Assembly (NCBI GenBank): GCA_964518575.1
Contig: CAZFGW010000024.1
Coordinates: 1-12,829, forward strand
Direction: 5' to 3'
DNA from: MGBC163016 sp964518575
GTDB lineage: Bacteria; Actinomycetota; Coriobacteriia; Coriobacteriales; Eggerthellaceae
DNA: 12,829 nt
In this document: one piece after another, positions 5,907 to 12,574 of the stretch
How the letters are laid out: each line of letters begins with the position of its first letter
Numbering within the stretch: position 1 is the stretch's first letter
Made by a program: the position numbers and the translations under genes
Notes under the pieces: generated by a model
The model's database searches: none
Told to the model about the DNA's origin: nothing
What the model saw: the letters and a program-made list of their open reading frames with translations, nothing else

Positions 5907-7046
5907 TCACTCGGCGTCGCGATACCCGTTGGGGTTATTCGACTGCCACCGCCAACTGTCTTCGCACATGCGGTCGAGGTCATACTGCGCAACCCATCCC
6001 AACTCGTCGCGCGCTTTGTCGCAGGACGCATAACTCACGGCGATATCGCCTGCGCGTCGCGGCTTGATCACATAGGGCAACTCTTTGCCACAGGCGCGTT
6101 CGAACGCATGGATGACATCGAGCACGCTCGATCCCGTACCCGTACCCAGATTGAAAATGCCCACACCGCGCCGCGAGCCATCTTCGCATGCCTCGCCCTT
6201 GATCGAACCGATGCCGATGGGCTCTCCGGTACCAATCTTGCCGCCCATCCAATCGAGCGCCGCAACATGCCCGCGCGCAAGATCGACCACGTGGATGTAA
6301 TCGCGCACGCCGGTGCCGTCGGGGGTGGGGTAATCGTTGCCGAACACGCCGACCTCGGGCAGCTTGCCCACCGCCACCTTCGCCACATACGGCACGAGAT
6401 TGTTCGGAATCCCCGCGGGGTCTTCGCCGATCAGCCCACTTTCATGCGCGCCGATGGGATTGAAATACCGCAGCAGCACAACGTTCCACTCGTTGTCGCC
6501 CCGGTAGAGGTCGGTCAGAATCTGCTCGAGCATGCTCTTCGTCTGCCCGTACGGATTGGTCGCAGGACGCTTCTCGAAAAACTCCGTCATGGGAACCTCG
6601 TCGGATTCGCCATACACCGTCGCGCTCGACGAGAACACAATGTTCTTGACGCCATGTTCGCGCGCCACATCGGCAAGCACGAGCGTACCGGCAACATTGT
6701 TCCAGTAATACTCGAGCGGCTTTTCGACCGATTCGCCTACCGCTTTGAAGCCTGCGAAGTGGATGATCGCATCGATGTCGAAGGCGTCGAACACCTCTTC
6801 CAGCGCAGCGCGATCGAGGATGGACGCCTTGATGAACGAAAGGGCATCGGAGTCTTGCGGAAGATTGCAAATCTGGTGGATGCGATCGATGGACACGACG
6901 CTTGAATTGCTGAGGTCGTCAACCACTACCACCCGATACCCGCGTTCAAGCAGCTCGACGACGGTGTGGCTTCCGATGAAACCCGCGCCGCCCGTTACGA
7001 GAATCGTAGTCTGGTCAGGGGATTTCGCCATGCTCTTGTTCGCCAT
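5907..7046 (-). CDS. galE: UDP-glucose 4-epimerase
   Basis: A 379-aa extended short-chain dehydrogenase that interconverts UDP-glucose and UDP-galactose in the Leloir pathway and in supply of sugars for surface polysaccharide. The NAD-binding Rossmann motif is TGGAGFIGSH (18-27). The catalytic Ser lies in FSSSATVYG (138-146), and the YxxxK pair is Tyr166 and Lys170 (NPYGQTKSMLEQ). Substrate-site segments RYFNPIGAH and RRAGDIAVSYA and the terminal NPNGY are all present. It is about 40 residues longer than typical GalE. The extra length is a short N-terminal tail and an insertion around 268-295 (GTGEPIGIGSIKGEACEDG). The start has an AAAGG site 6 nt upstream. It is transcribed alone, divergent from serS and convergent with the ferredoxin gene. 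Confidence 0.96.
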   Translation of the reverse strand: MANKSMAKSPDQTTILVTGGAGFIGSHTVVELLERGYRVVVVDDLSNSSVVSIDRIHQICNLPQDSDALSFIKASILDRAALEEVFDAFDIDAIIHFAGFKAVGESVEKPLEYYWNNVAGTLVLADVAREHGVKNIVFSSSATVYGESDEVPMTEFFEKRPATNPYGQTKSMLEQILTDLYRGDNEWNVVLLRYFNPIGAHESGLIGEDPAGIPNNLVPYVAKVAVGKLPEVGVFGNDYPTPDGTGVRDYIHVVDLARGHVAALDWMGGKIGTGEPIGIGSIKGEACEDGSRRGVGIFNLGTGTGSSVLDVIHAFERACGKELPYVIKPRRAGDIAVSYASCDKARDELGWVAQYDLDRMCEDSWRWQSNNPNGYRDAE

Positions 7047-7101
7047 GATGCACCTTTCTTAAAATTAGTTGATAGCTATGTCGAACATACCTTGTACCCA
7101 T

Positions 7102-7107
7102 ATTATA
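7102..7107 (-). promoter_or_regulatory. galE: Candidate -10 box for galE in the galE/serS divergent region
   Basis: A perfect TATAAT on the minus strand, about 55 bp upstream of the galE start, within the small palindrome CATATTATATG (7100-7110). A TATACT (7126-7131) on the plus strand could serve serS. Neither has a good -35 at standard spacing. The 171-bp divergent gap holds nothing else recognisable. Confidence 0.3.
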
Positions 7108-7217
7108 TGTATAGGAAAGGTGCGATATACTGAACCGATTGCAAACACAGCGCACGATGTTCATTCTGGTAACGAAGCGCAGCTGATTCTTGATTGCATC
7201 GATTGAAGGAGTCTTAC

Positions 7218-8504
7218 ATGCTTGATATAAAGTTCGTTCGCGAAAATCTTGAGGCTGTGAGCGAGGCTATGCGCAACCGCAATGCGGCTTTCGATGCGCA
7301 GGCGTTCGAGGATCTTGATGCGAAGCGCCGCGCGTCCATCACGCTGGAGGAATCGCTTCAGGCGGAGCGCAATACGCTCTCAAAGCAGATCGGGCAGCTG
7401 ATGAAAGAGGGCAAGAAGGACGAGGCGGAAGCTGTCAAGGATCGCGTGCGCGCGGTGAACGAGGAACTCGACGCGGCGGCAGAAGCGCGCGAAGCGGCGG
7501 ATACGGGACTGCGCGAGCTGTTGATGCACGTTCCGAACATGCCCGATGAGACAACGCCGATCGGCAAGGACGAAACGGAGAATCCCGAGGTCAGGCGCTG
7601 GGGCGAGCCCACTACGTTCGATTTCGATTACAAGCCGCATTGGGATCTTGGCGCAGACTTAGGCATCATCGATTCCGAGCGCGGCGTGAAGCTTGCGGAG
7701 AGCCGCTTCTATTGTCTCGGTGGTGCGGGTGCTCGTCTTGAGCGTGCGCTTATCAGTTTCATGCTGGATCAGCACACGAGCCGCGGTTACAAAGAGTGGT
7801 GGGTCCCTGCGCTGGCGAATGCCACGACGCTGACGGGCACCGCGCAACTTCCGAAGTTCGAAGAGGACCTGTACAAAACGACGGAGGGGTTGTATCTCAT
7901 CCCCACAGCCGAGGTGCAGTTGACGAACCTGCACGCGCAGGAAATTCTGGATGTCGAGCAACTGCCGCTTCACTATTGCGCATTCACGCCATGCTTCCGC
8001 GAAGAGGCGGGAAGCGCGGGTCGCGACACGCGCGGCATCATCAGGGTGCACCAGTTCAGCAAAGTGGAAATGGTCAAGTACGCAACGCCCGAGCAGGCTT
8101 GGGACGAACTCGAGTCGATGGTTGCCGATGCGGAGAACATCTTGCAGAAGCTCAACCTTCCCTATCGCGTCATTTCGCTTTGCACCGGTGACATTGGATT
8201 CTCTTCCGCGAAGACGTACGACGTGGAAGTATGGATGCCCAGCTATGACGGCTACAAGGAGATCTCTAGCTGCTCGTGCTGTACCGACTTCCAGGCACGT
8301 CGCGCGAATATCCGCTACCGCGACCCCGAGCATTTCAAGGGCACGCGCCTCGTGTACACGCTGAATGGAAGCGGTCTCGCCGTCGGGCGCACGATGGCCG
8401 CCATCATCGAGAACTACCAGAACGCTGACGGTACGATCACGGTTCCCGAAGTGCTTGTTCCCTACATGGGTGGCATGACCACCATCAGCGCCGAAGAGGT
8501 ATAA
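7218..8504 (+). CDS. serS: Seryl-tRNA synthetase
   Basis: A 428-aa class II aminoacyl-tRNA synthetase that charges tRNA-Ser (and tRNA-Sec where present). The N-terminal tRNA-binding arm is a long antiparallel coiled coil (about 30-105). The catalytic domain shows the serine-site TAE (229-233 region, LIPTAEVQLTN), motif 2 (FTPCFREEAGSAGRDTRGIIR, 256-276) with its conserved arginines, and motif 3 (NGSGLAVGRTMAAIIENYQ, 383-401). Length is normal. The frame is open to 7194, but the Met at 7218 matches the family start (MLDIKFVRENLEAV) and has an AAGGAG site 6 nt upstream. The next gene begins 55 bp downstream on the same strand. Confidence 0.98.
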   Translation: MLDIKFVRENLEAVSEAMRNRNAAFDAQAFEDLDAKRRASITLEESLQAERNTLSKQIGQLMKEGKKDEAEAVKDRVRAVNEELDAAAEAREAADTGLRELLMHVPNMPDETTPIGKDETENPEVRRWGEPTTFDFDYKPHWDLGADLGIIDSERGVKLAESRFYCLGGAGARLERALISFMLDQHTSRGYKEWWVPALANATTLTGTAQLPKFEEDLYKTTEGLYLIPTAEVQLTNLHAQEILDVEQLPLHYCAFTPCFREEAGSAGRDTRGIIRVHQFSKVEMVKYATPEQAWDELESMVADAENILQKLNLPYRVISLCTGDIGFSSAKTYDVEVWMPSYDGYKEISSCSCCTDFQARRANIRYRDPEHFKGTRLVYTLNGSGLAVGRTMAAIIENYQNADGTITVPEVLVPYMGGMTTISAEEV

Positions 8505-8559
8505 ACGCGCAAATGCGAGCGGCTTTGGCTGCGGTGTTTGAGTAAGGTCGCGATCGGCG

Positions 8560-9738
8560 GTGGGCAAGAACAATCCAAGAGAACGCAAGGCTGCGGCTAC
8601 CGGGTCGCACCCTGAGGTCGCACCTGCCGCGCCGGCGGCTGTGCCGGGTGCCGCGGACGGTGCGGCGGGTACGCCGGGGACGCCAACGGCGGCTGCTCCT
8701 ACGAGCGGCGCCATCGGGACGGACGTTGCCACGCCAACAACGAGCGCGCCTGCGAATACGCCGGCAAGTACCCCCGTAACCGTGCCTGTCAATACGCCGG
8801 TAAGCACGAACGCCGACCTGCTCCCCGACGATCTCTTCGCCACCTCCCCTGCAAACCCAGACGATGCGGGTGCCGATGTTGGCAGCATTGCCGACGATAC
8901 ACTGGACAACTCCGAGAGCATCCTCGGCACGCTCCGTGAGCGGAAGCCATCCGACCGACAGCTCAAGCGACAGGCGAAGGCGCAGGAAGCAATGAAGCGG
9001 GCGAAGGGCGCGCGCATCGCGAAGAACATCGGACTCGGGTTCTTAGTGACGGTGCTCGTTGCTTTCGTGATCGCCCTTTGTTCCTTCTGCATCTTCCGCT
9101 GGCAAACCTTTAACGACGCCGCGGACATCCAGGGCATGTGGTACTACAAGAATTCGGAGACCTCGATCGAGTTCACGCCGGACAAGATTGTTCTCACGAG
9201 CGATGTTGCCTACACCTATGTACTCGATCCCGAGGCGAAAACCATCATGTACACCTTCGGCTATATGTCGGGTCAAGGGCGCTACCGGTTCTCGCTCGAT
9301 CGGACGCAGCTGTCTATCAGCGATGGCTCGTTCGAGTTCTGGGGCACGTTCATCGACGACGCGATTTGGACGGTGCAGTCGCTGTTCTCCCAATGGTTCG
9401 GCACACAGACGCCCCCGCTCGGAAGCAATGCGGACTCGATTGTACTCGTGCGCGACAAGGCGGACCTCAGCAGCGCAACCGCAGGCGCTTTGACCGACGG
9501 CTCGGGAGACGCTGGCGCGCATGTCGGGACGGATGCAGCTTCATCAAGTTCCTCTTCGTCATCATCTTCGAGCGCATCGAATGGAGCGGATGCAGGGAGC
9601 ACCTCAGGGGATAATCAAGGTGGCGGGGCGTCCTCGGACGATGCCAGCCAAGAGGCGGGAAATGCCGGTTCCCAAGGAGGATCATCGGGCAGCGGCAGCG
9701 ATCTCAAGCTTCCCGTCAACGACCTTCCGCGCGAATAA
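8560..9738 (+). CDS. Hypothetical single-pass membrane protein with extracytoplasmic lipocalin-like domain
   Basis: A 392-aa protein with a GTG start. Residues 1-125 are Ala/Pro/Thr-rich and disordered; 125-156 are strongly basic. A single membrane helix spans about 157-179 (IGLGFLVTVLVAFVIALCSFCIF). An outer domain follows at about 186-300 (IQGMWYYKNSETSIEFTPDKI, alternating polar and hydrophobic strands, ending SIVLVRDK). The tail 300-392 is Ser/Gly/Ala/Asp-rich and includes an uninterrupted run of 11 serines. By topology the N-terminus is inside and the beta-rich domain outside, tethered by low-complexity linkers. I do not recognise a named family. The strand pattern resembles small ligand-binding or lipocalin-like domains, which is a guess. 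The ribosome site is poor (AAGG about 12 nt away). It may be co-transcribed with serS. Confidence 0.75.
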   Translation: MGKNNPRERKAAATGSHPEVAPAAPAAVPGAADGAAGTPGTPTAAAPTSGAIGTDVATPTTSAPANTPASTPVTVPVNTPVSTNADLLPDDLFATSPANPDDAGADVGSIADDTLDNSESILGTLRERKPSDRQLKRQAKAQEAMKRAKGARIAKNIGLGFLVTVLVAFVIALCSFCIFRWQTFNDAADIQGMWYYKNSETSIEFTPDKIVLTSDVAYTYVLDPEAKTIMYTFGYMSGQGRYRFSLDRTQLSISDGSFEFWGTFIDDAIWTVQSLFSQWFGTQTPPLGSNADSIVLVRDKADLSSATAGALTDGSGDAGAHVGTDAASSSSSSSSSSSASNGADAGSTSGDNQGGGASSDDASQEAGNAGSQGGSSGSGSDLKLPVNDLPRE

Positions 9739-9748
9739 GAAGGAGCTT

Positions 9749-9796
9749 ATGTGCATCGCCTTTCTTCGGGCGAACCGCACATCGGCAGCTCGTTGA
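9749..9796 (+). CDS. Possible 15-codon leader ORF upstream of the aldolase gene
   Basis: ATG at 9749 follows GAAGGAGCTT, a good ribosome site, and encodes MCIAFLRANRTSAAR before a TGA. Its first codons lie inside a hairpin: ATGTGC (9749-9754) pairs with GCACAT (9777-9782), with an inner TCGCC/GGCGA stem. It could be a translated leader peptide or merely chance downstream of a gene end. The hairpin has no T-run. Confidence 0.2.
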   Translation: MCIAFLRANRTSAAR

Positions 9797-9802
9797 ATCC
9801 TG

Positions 9803-9821
9803 TACAATAAAGAATCATTCT
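9803..9821 (+). promoter_or_regulatory. Candidate -10 and adjacent palindrome upstream of the aldolase gene
   Basis: TGTACAAT gives a TACAAT -10 (9803-9808), about 38 bp before the start codon. It is followed at once by a perfect 11-bp palindrome AGAATCATTCT (9811-9821), where an operator or the transcription start could lie. The -35 region is poor. Confidence 0.25.
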
Positions 9822-9845
9822 GTCCGATCGGAGTATGGAGGGAAA

Positions 9846-10793
9846 ATGCCCAAGATAACCGCACATGATGTTCGCGTTCCTATGGATGTACCCGCAGCTG
9901 CCCGTGATATCTACGTTGATAATTACCTGAAGGCAACGCGCGGTACGGGTCGTTTGATGCTGTTCGCCTGCGACCAAAAAGTCGAGCATATGAACAAGGA
10001 TTTTTATGGCGAAGGGATCGACGAATCCGACGCCAAGCCCGAGCATCTTTTTCAGATCGGCAAAGAGGGTGTTATCGGCATTCTTGCGGGACAGCGCGGT
10101 CTCATCGCTCAGTATGCAGCCGACTATCCCGACATCAATTACTTGGTCAAGATGAATTCCAAGACGAATCTTGTGGGCACGAAGCAGGAGGATCCCTATT
10201 CTCCGCAGCTGACCGATCTCGAAGCCGTGCTGCAGATGCGCGAAAACGGCGTCAATATCGTTGGTCTCGGTTACACCATTTATCTCGGTAGCGAATACGA
10301 GTCGACCATGATGGCAGAAGCGGGTCAGCTCATCGCGCAGGCTCACGAGAACGGTCTGTTGGTTGTGCTGTGGATCTATCCGCGCGGCAAAGCAGTGACC
10401 GCTGAGAAGGATCCCGACCTCATCGCGGGCGCAGCGGGCGTTGCGCTCTGCCTCGGTGCGGACTTTGTGAAGGTCAATCCGCCGAAGCCGGAAGATGGTC
10501 GTACGCCTGCAGAAGCGCTGCACGTTGCCAGCGATGCCGCAGGTCGCACGGGTCTTGTTTGCGCGGGCGGTTCGACCGTTGACGCCAAGACCTTCCTTAC
10601 CCAGCTTTGGGATCAAATTCATGTTGGCGGTGCGTGCGGCAATGCAACCGGACGCAACATTCATCAGCGTTCGCTCGACGAGGCGACGCGCCTGACCAAG
10701 GCGATCAGCGCTATCACCCTTGCTGATTACAGCGTTGATGATGCTCTCGCCGTTTTCGAAGGTACGAAATCCTTCGGTTACTCTGATCTGTAG
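9846..10793 (+). CDS. fbaB: Class I fructose-bisphosphate aldolase, archaeal/DhnA (FbaB) type
   Basis: A 315-aa TIM-barrel Schiff-base aldolase that cleaves fructose 1,6-bisphosphate to dihydroxyacetone phosphate and glyceraldehyde 3-phosphate, or runs in reverse for gluconeogenesis. Visible family marks are the first-strand ACDQKVEH (41-48), WIYPRGK (176-182), the Schiff-base lysine region GADFVKVNPPKPEDG with Lys209, AGGSTV (240-245), and the phosphate-binding GRNIHQR (269-275), equivalent to the GRNxxQR of archaeal enzymes. It belongs to the DeoC/LacD-like metal-independent group, not the zinc class II group. Start: GGAGGGA about 4 nt upstream of the ATG. The 132-aa gene follows after 43 bp. 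The aldolase function is firm by family; the gene symbol follows E. coli usage. A related DhnA-family aldolase with another sugar phosphate cannot be wholly excluded. Confidence 0.9.
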   Translation: MPKITAHDVRVPMDVPAAARDIYVDNYLKATRGTGRLMLFACDQKVEHMNKDFYGEGIDESDAKPEHLFQIGKEGVIGILAGQRGLIAQYAADYPDINYLVKMNSKTNLVGTKQEDPYSPQLTDLEAVLQMRENGVNIVGLGYTIYLGSEYESTMMAEAGQLIAQAHENGLLVVLWIYPRGKAVTAEKDPDLIAGAAGVALCLGADFVKVNPPKPEDGRTPAEALHVASDAAGRTGLVCAGGSTVDAKTFLTQLWDQIHVGGACGNATGRNIHQRSLDEATRLTKAISAITLADYSVDDALAVFEGTKSFGYSDL

Positions 10794-10836
10794 GAACCCA
10801 TGCGTGAAGCGTCTGTCTTGCTCTGAGGGGACGAAG

Positions 10837-11235
10837 ATGGACGCTCTTTCGCTCGTTTCCATTCGTATTGAACGCGGACGTGCCTGTTTGGTCGTCCGCG
10901 TTTGTTCTGATAAGCGCTTCACGGATCGCCTGATCGTCGAGCGCGCTCTTCGTGTCTATCCCGACCTTGCGCATCATGCCTGCGTGAACGCCAAGGGACC
11001 CACCTTCGCGTCCGACATTTTGGGGACCTCTCTGCCGCATTTGCTCGAGCATCTCATCATCGATATTCAGTTGGCGGACGAGCGCACCGCTCCCGATGCG
11101 CGTTTTGTAGGGAATACCACGTGGATTGATGAGGTGGGCGAAACGGCGCAGATCAACGTCACCTTCGCCGATGATTTGGTGGTGCTCCGTGCGATCGGTC
11201 AAGCGGTCACATTTGTGAACGAGTGTTGTGTGTAA
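10837..11235 (+). CDS. Small conserved-looking protein with cyanophycin-synthetase-N-terminus-like motif
   Basis: A 132-aa protein beginning MDALSLVSIRIERG. The frame is open further left to 10720, but that part overlaps the end of the aldolase gene, and the Met at 10837 has a GAGGGG site 6 nt upstream. The most distinctive segment is residues 49-79 (Cys49-Val-Asn-Ala-Lys-Gly, then GTSLPHLLEHLIIDIQ). It resembles the 'HxxEH..L.LQ' signature of the N-terminal domain of cyanophycin synthetases. A second segment, FVGNTTWIDE and FADDLVVLRAIGQA, also recalls that domain. No ATP-grasp or Mur-ligase domain is attached, so it cannot be a cyanophycin synthetase. The resemblance is from memory and moderate. 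It probably forms an operon with the aldolase gene. Function unknown. Confidence 0.75.
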   Translation: MDALSLVSIRIERGRACLVVRVCSDKRFTDRLIVERALRVYPDLAHHACVNAKGPTFASDILGTSLPHLLEHLIIDIQLADERTAPDARFVGNTTWIDEVGETAQINVTFADDLVVLRAIGQAVTFVNECCV

Positions 11236-11240
11236 GGGGT

Positions 11241-11888
11241 TTAGCGCTGACGCAGCGGCGTGCGGAATGAGCGATATGCCGCGGGAACCATACAGAGCGT
11301 TCCAAGAATGAGCGGTACGAGTTCAACGAGTGTGTTCGCGATATAGATTGACGGGAATGCGCCTGTCGAAAGCACCGGGATGGCGAAGAAGACCGCGTCG
11401 AAGCAGGCATGGGTTGCGATGGCGATGAGAAGGTTTCCGCCGCGCATGACCAGCCCCGCCATGATGATGCCGAAGGCAAGTGCCTGAAGGAATTTCACGA
11501 GGAGCGATGTCGTCATAAGGAGAACATCGGGGTTCCCGGGCATGCCAAAAGGGATTGCGTGCAAGAGGGCGAAGGCGCCTGCGGTGATGAGGACCACCGC
11601 GGTGGGCGAGCATGTTTTCAGGAGCGCGCGCAGAAGGATGCCACGGAAGATGATTTCCTCGACGAGTGCGGTCAGCACCGAAATGCCGAGGAGCGTGCCA
11701 ATGCGGTGCGCTAGATGGTCGGATATTGTGGCGAAGGCGTCGGCGCCGTACGGTTCGGATGCGATTGTTGGTTCGAGTAGGTTGAAGGCAAGTTGTATGA
11801 ATGCCGCAGCCATCGTGCAGATGATCGCGAGCGCAATGAAGTGGCGTTGTTCGCGGATTGTGCGCGTTGTTGATGAGGTTGCGTTCAC
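11241..11888 (-). CDS. CPBP-family intramembrane metalloprotease (Rce1/CAAX-like)
   Basis: A 215-aa, multi-pass membrane protein of the CPBP (Abi) family. The three catalytic motifs are present in order: EEIIFRG (Glu77, Glu78, Arg82), FALLH (His110), and HACFD (His160, Asp164; Asn or Asp is usual at the last position). The ends of four or more hydrophobic segments are clear (about 17-38, 66-76, 96-112, 133-148, 182-203). It starts with GTG, supported by GGAAAGG 4 nt upstream. Bacterial members act as membrane proteases with roles in bacteriocin self-immunity, signalling or protein processing; nothing nearby identifies a substrate. Its stop lies 5 bp from the end of the convergent 132-aa gene. 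Confidence 0.9.
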   Translation of the reverse strand: MNATSSTTRTIREQRHFIALAIICTMAAAFIQLAFNLLEPTIASEPYGADAFATISDHLAHRIGTLLGISVLTALVEEIIFRGILLRALLKTCSPTAVVLITAGAFALLHAIPFGMPGNPDVLLMTTSLLVKFLQALAFGIIMAGLVMRGGNLLIAIATHACFDAVFFAIPVLSTGAFPSIYIANTLVELVPLILGTLCMVPAAYRSFRTPLRQR

Positions 11889-11969
11889 GGTGCCTTTCCG
11901 ATTGGTGCGTTATGGGTTTGATCGGGCACGGTTAATCGTAATGCATCCGTGCGCGATGGTTTAATTGCG

Positions 11970-12202
11970 ATGATGATTGGGAATAGATGTTGGGGCGAGA
12001 TTCATCTCGCCCGCAAACGTTGCATGATCGGGGTTGATGCACCCGAAATCACCATTGATGTAACGTGGTTGCCCAATGTTTCATGATCGGGGTCGTTACA
12101 TGACGGGCGAGATAAATCTCGCCCCAACGTCCACCTGAATGATTATTCCGATTAAAAGGTTTTACCATCCTAAACCGTTCATACCCATTACCGTTCCACC
12201 AG
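11970..12202. repeat. REP/BIME-like dispersed repeat, copy 4 (full length)
   Basis: Left palindrome (11993-12012, arms GGGCGAGAT/ATCTCGCCC) is preceded by ATTGGGAATAGATGTTG. Right palindrome (12105-12124) has the same arms around AA and is followed by CAACGTCCACCTGAAT. Both heads read GTTG outward. The 92-bp spacer is clearly homologous to copy 1 (two 'CATGATCGGGGT' direct repeats). The right tail matches copy 1 to 'CATACCCATTACCGTTC', ending 8 bp before the tRNA-derived element. It sits upstream of the CPBP protease start and begins the roughly 690-bp gene-free stretch that runs up to tRNA-Ala. Confidence 0.8.
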
Positions 12203-12209
12203 CATCCCA

Positions 12210-12335
12210 GGTGGAGTATAGGGGGCTCGACGCGTCTTCGCCTCGCGAACCCGCATCCTCCTCGCATTCTTTGCAAGAATGCTTCGGACCACAACAACCC
12301 AAAGGGGTTGTTGTGCCCTCACGGGGTTCGAGCCC
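12210..12335. repeat. tRNA-Ala-derived structured repeat, copy A
   Basis: The first 21 bases (12210-12230) are identical to the 3' end of the real tRNA-Ala gene, acceptor stem plus half of the T arm. The next 105 bases are unrelated to the tRNA but highly structured: TTCGC/GCGAA, GCATTC/GAATGC around TTTGCAA, and a 10-bp stem ACAACAACCC/GGGTTGTTGT. The right end, ACGGGGTTCGAGCCC, is an inverted copy of the T-arm sequence, so the whole element is bounded by GGGCTCGA/TCGAGCCC inverted repeats. It is identical over 126 bp to copy B, 187 bp away. On the minus strand it lacks an encoded CCA (it reads CCT). Confidence 0.85.
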
Positions 12336-12352
12336 CCCTGCCTGAACGTAAC

Positions 12353-12386
12353 AAAAAAACGGCAGGTATCATTTCCATACCTGCCG
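12353..12386 (-). terminator. Rho-independent terminator between the two tRNA-derived elements
   Basis: A perfect 10-bp stem, CGGCAGGTAT (12360-12369) with ATACCTGCCG (12377-12386), and a 7-nt loop. On the minus strand the stem is followed directly by seven T residues (12353-12359). It stands just after copy B in the minus-strand direction, in the same relative position as the terminator after tRNA-Ala, but the sequences are unrelated. Confidence 0.88.
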
Positions 12387-12396
12387 CATTATCGTT

Positions 12397-12522
12397 GGTG
12401 GAGTATAGGGGGCTCGACGCGTCTTCGCCTCGCGAACCCGCATCCTCCTCGCATTCTTTGCAAGAATGCTTCGGACCACAACAACCCAAAGGGGTTGTTG
12501 TGCCCTCACGGGGTTCGAGCCC
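12397..12522. repeat. tRNA-Ala-derived structured repeat, copy B
   Basis: Exact duplicate of the 126-bp element 187 bp to the left, including the 21-bp tRNA-Ala 3' end (12397-12417). Here the minus strand does carry CCA after the acceptor end. Beyond the shared ...TCGAGCCC end the flanks diverge completely (CCCTGCC in A, TGAGAG in B). Only 12 bp separate it from the T-run of the tRNA-Ala terminator, leaving no room for a separate minus-strand promoter. Confidence 0.85.
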
Positions 12523-12534
12523 TGAGAGATAAAC

Positions 12535-12566
12535 AAAAACGGTCGCTGAACTGAGTCAACGACCGT
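12535..12566 (-). terminator. Rho-independent terminator of tRNA-Ala
   Basis: ACGGTCGCTGA (12539-12549) pairs with TCAACGACCGT (12556-12566), 11 bp with one G-U pair and a 6-nt loop. On the minus strand a run of four to five T residues follows (12535-12538). It lies 8 bp past the CCA end of tRNA-Ala. Confidence 0.88.
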
Positions 12567-12574
12567 AACAAACC

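Noticed and set aside
6108..6905. A 265-codon open frame on the plus strand opposite galE.
   Set aside because: GalE motifs on the minus strand are complete; the plus-strand translation is Arg/His-rich shadow sequence.
7659..9137. A 492-codon open frame on the minus strand, opposite serS and the next gene.
   Set aside because: It spans two plus-strand genes and the gap between them. Its translation is low-complexity and shows no family motif, while serS on the other strand has complete class II motifs. It is a by-product of GC-rich codon use.
9747..10922. A 391-codon open frame on the minus strand opposite the aldolase gene.
   Set aside because: The aldolase gene has all catalytic motifs and a strong ribosome site. 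The antisense frame has no family features.
12049..12297. Minus-strand open frame in repeat copy 4 with peptide similarity to frames in copies 2 and 3.
   Set aside because: The similarity comes from reading the REP-like palindrome in the same frame. Such short frames are a known source of false gene calls.
12210..12522. The two direct repeats considered as a CRISPR array.
   Set aside because: Only two units, each 126 bp and highly structured, with tRNA homology and terminators between; no cas genes.
12139..12554. Open frames of 68-91 codons across the tRNA-derived repeats, with shared peptide stretches.
   Set aside because: The shared peptides only reflect the 126-bp DNA duplication and T-arm sequence. 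There are no ribosome sites, and structure is conserved rather than coding.
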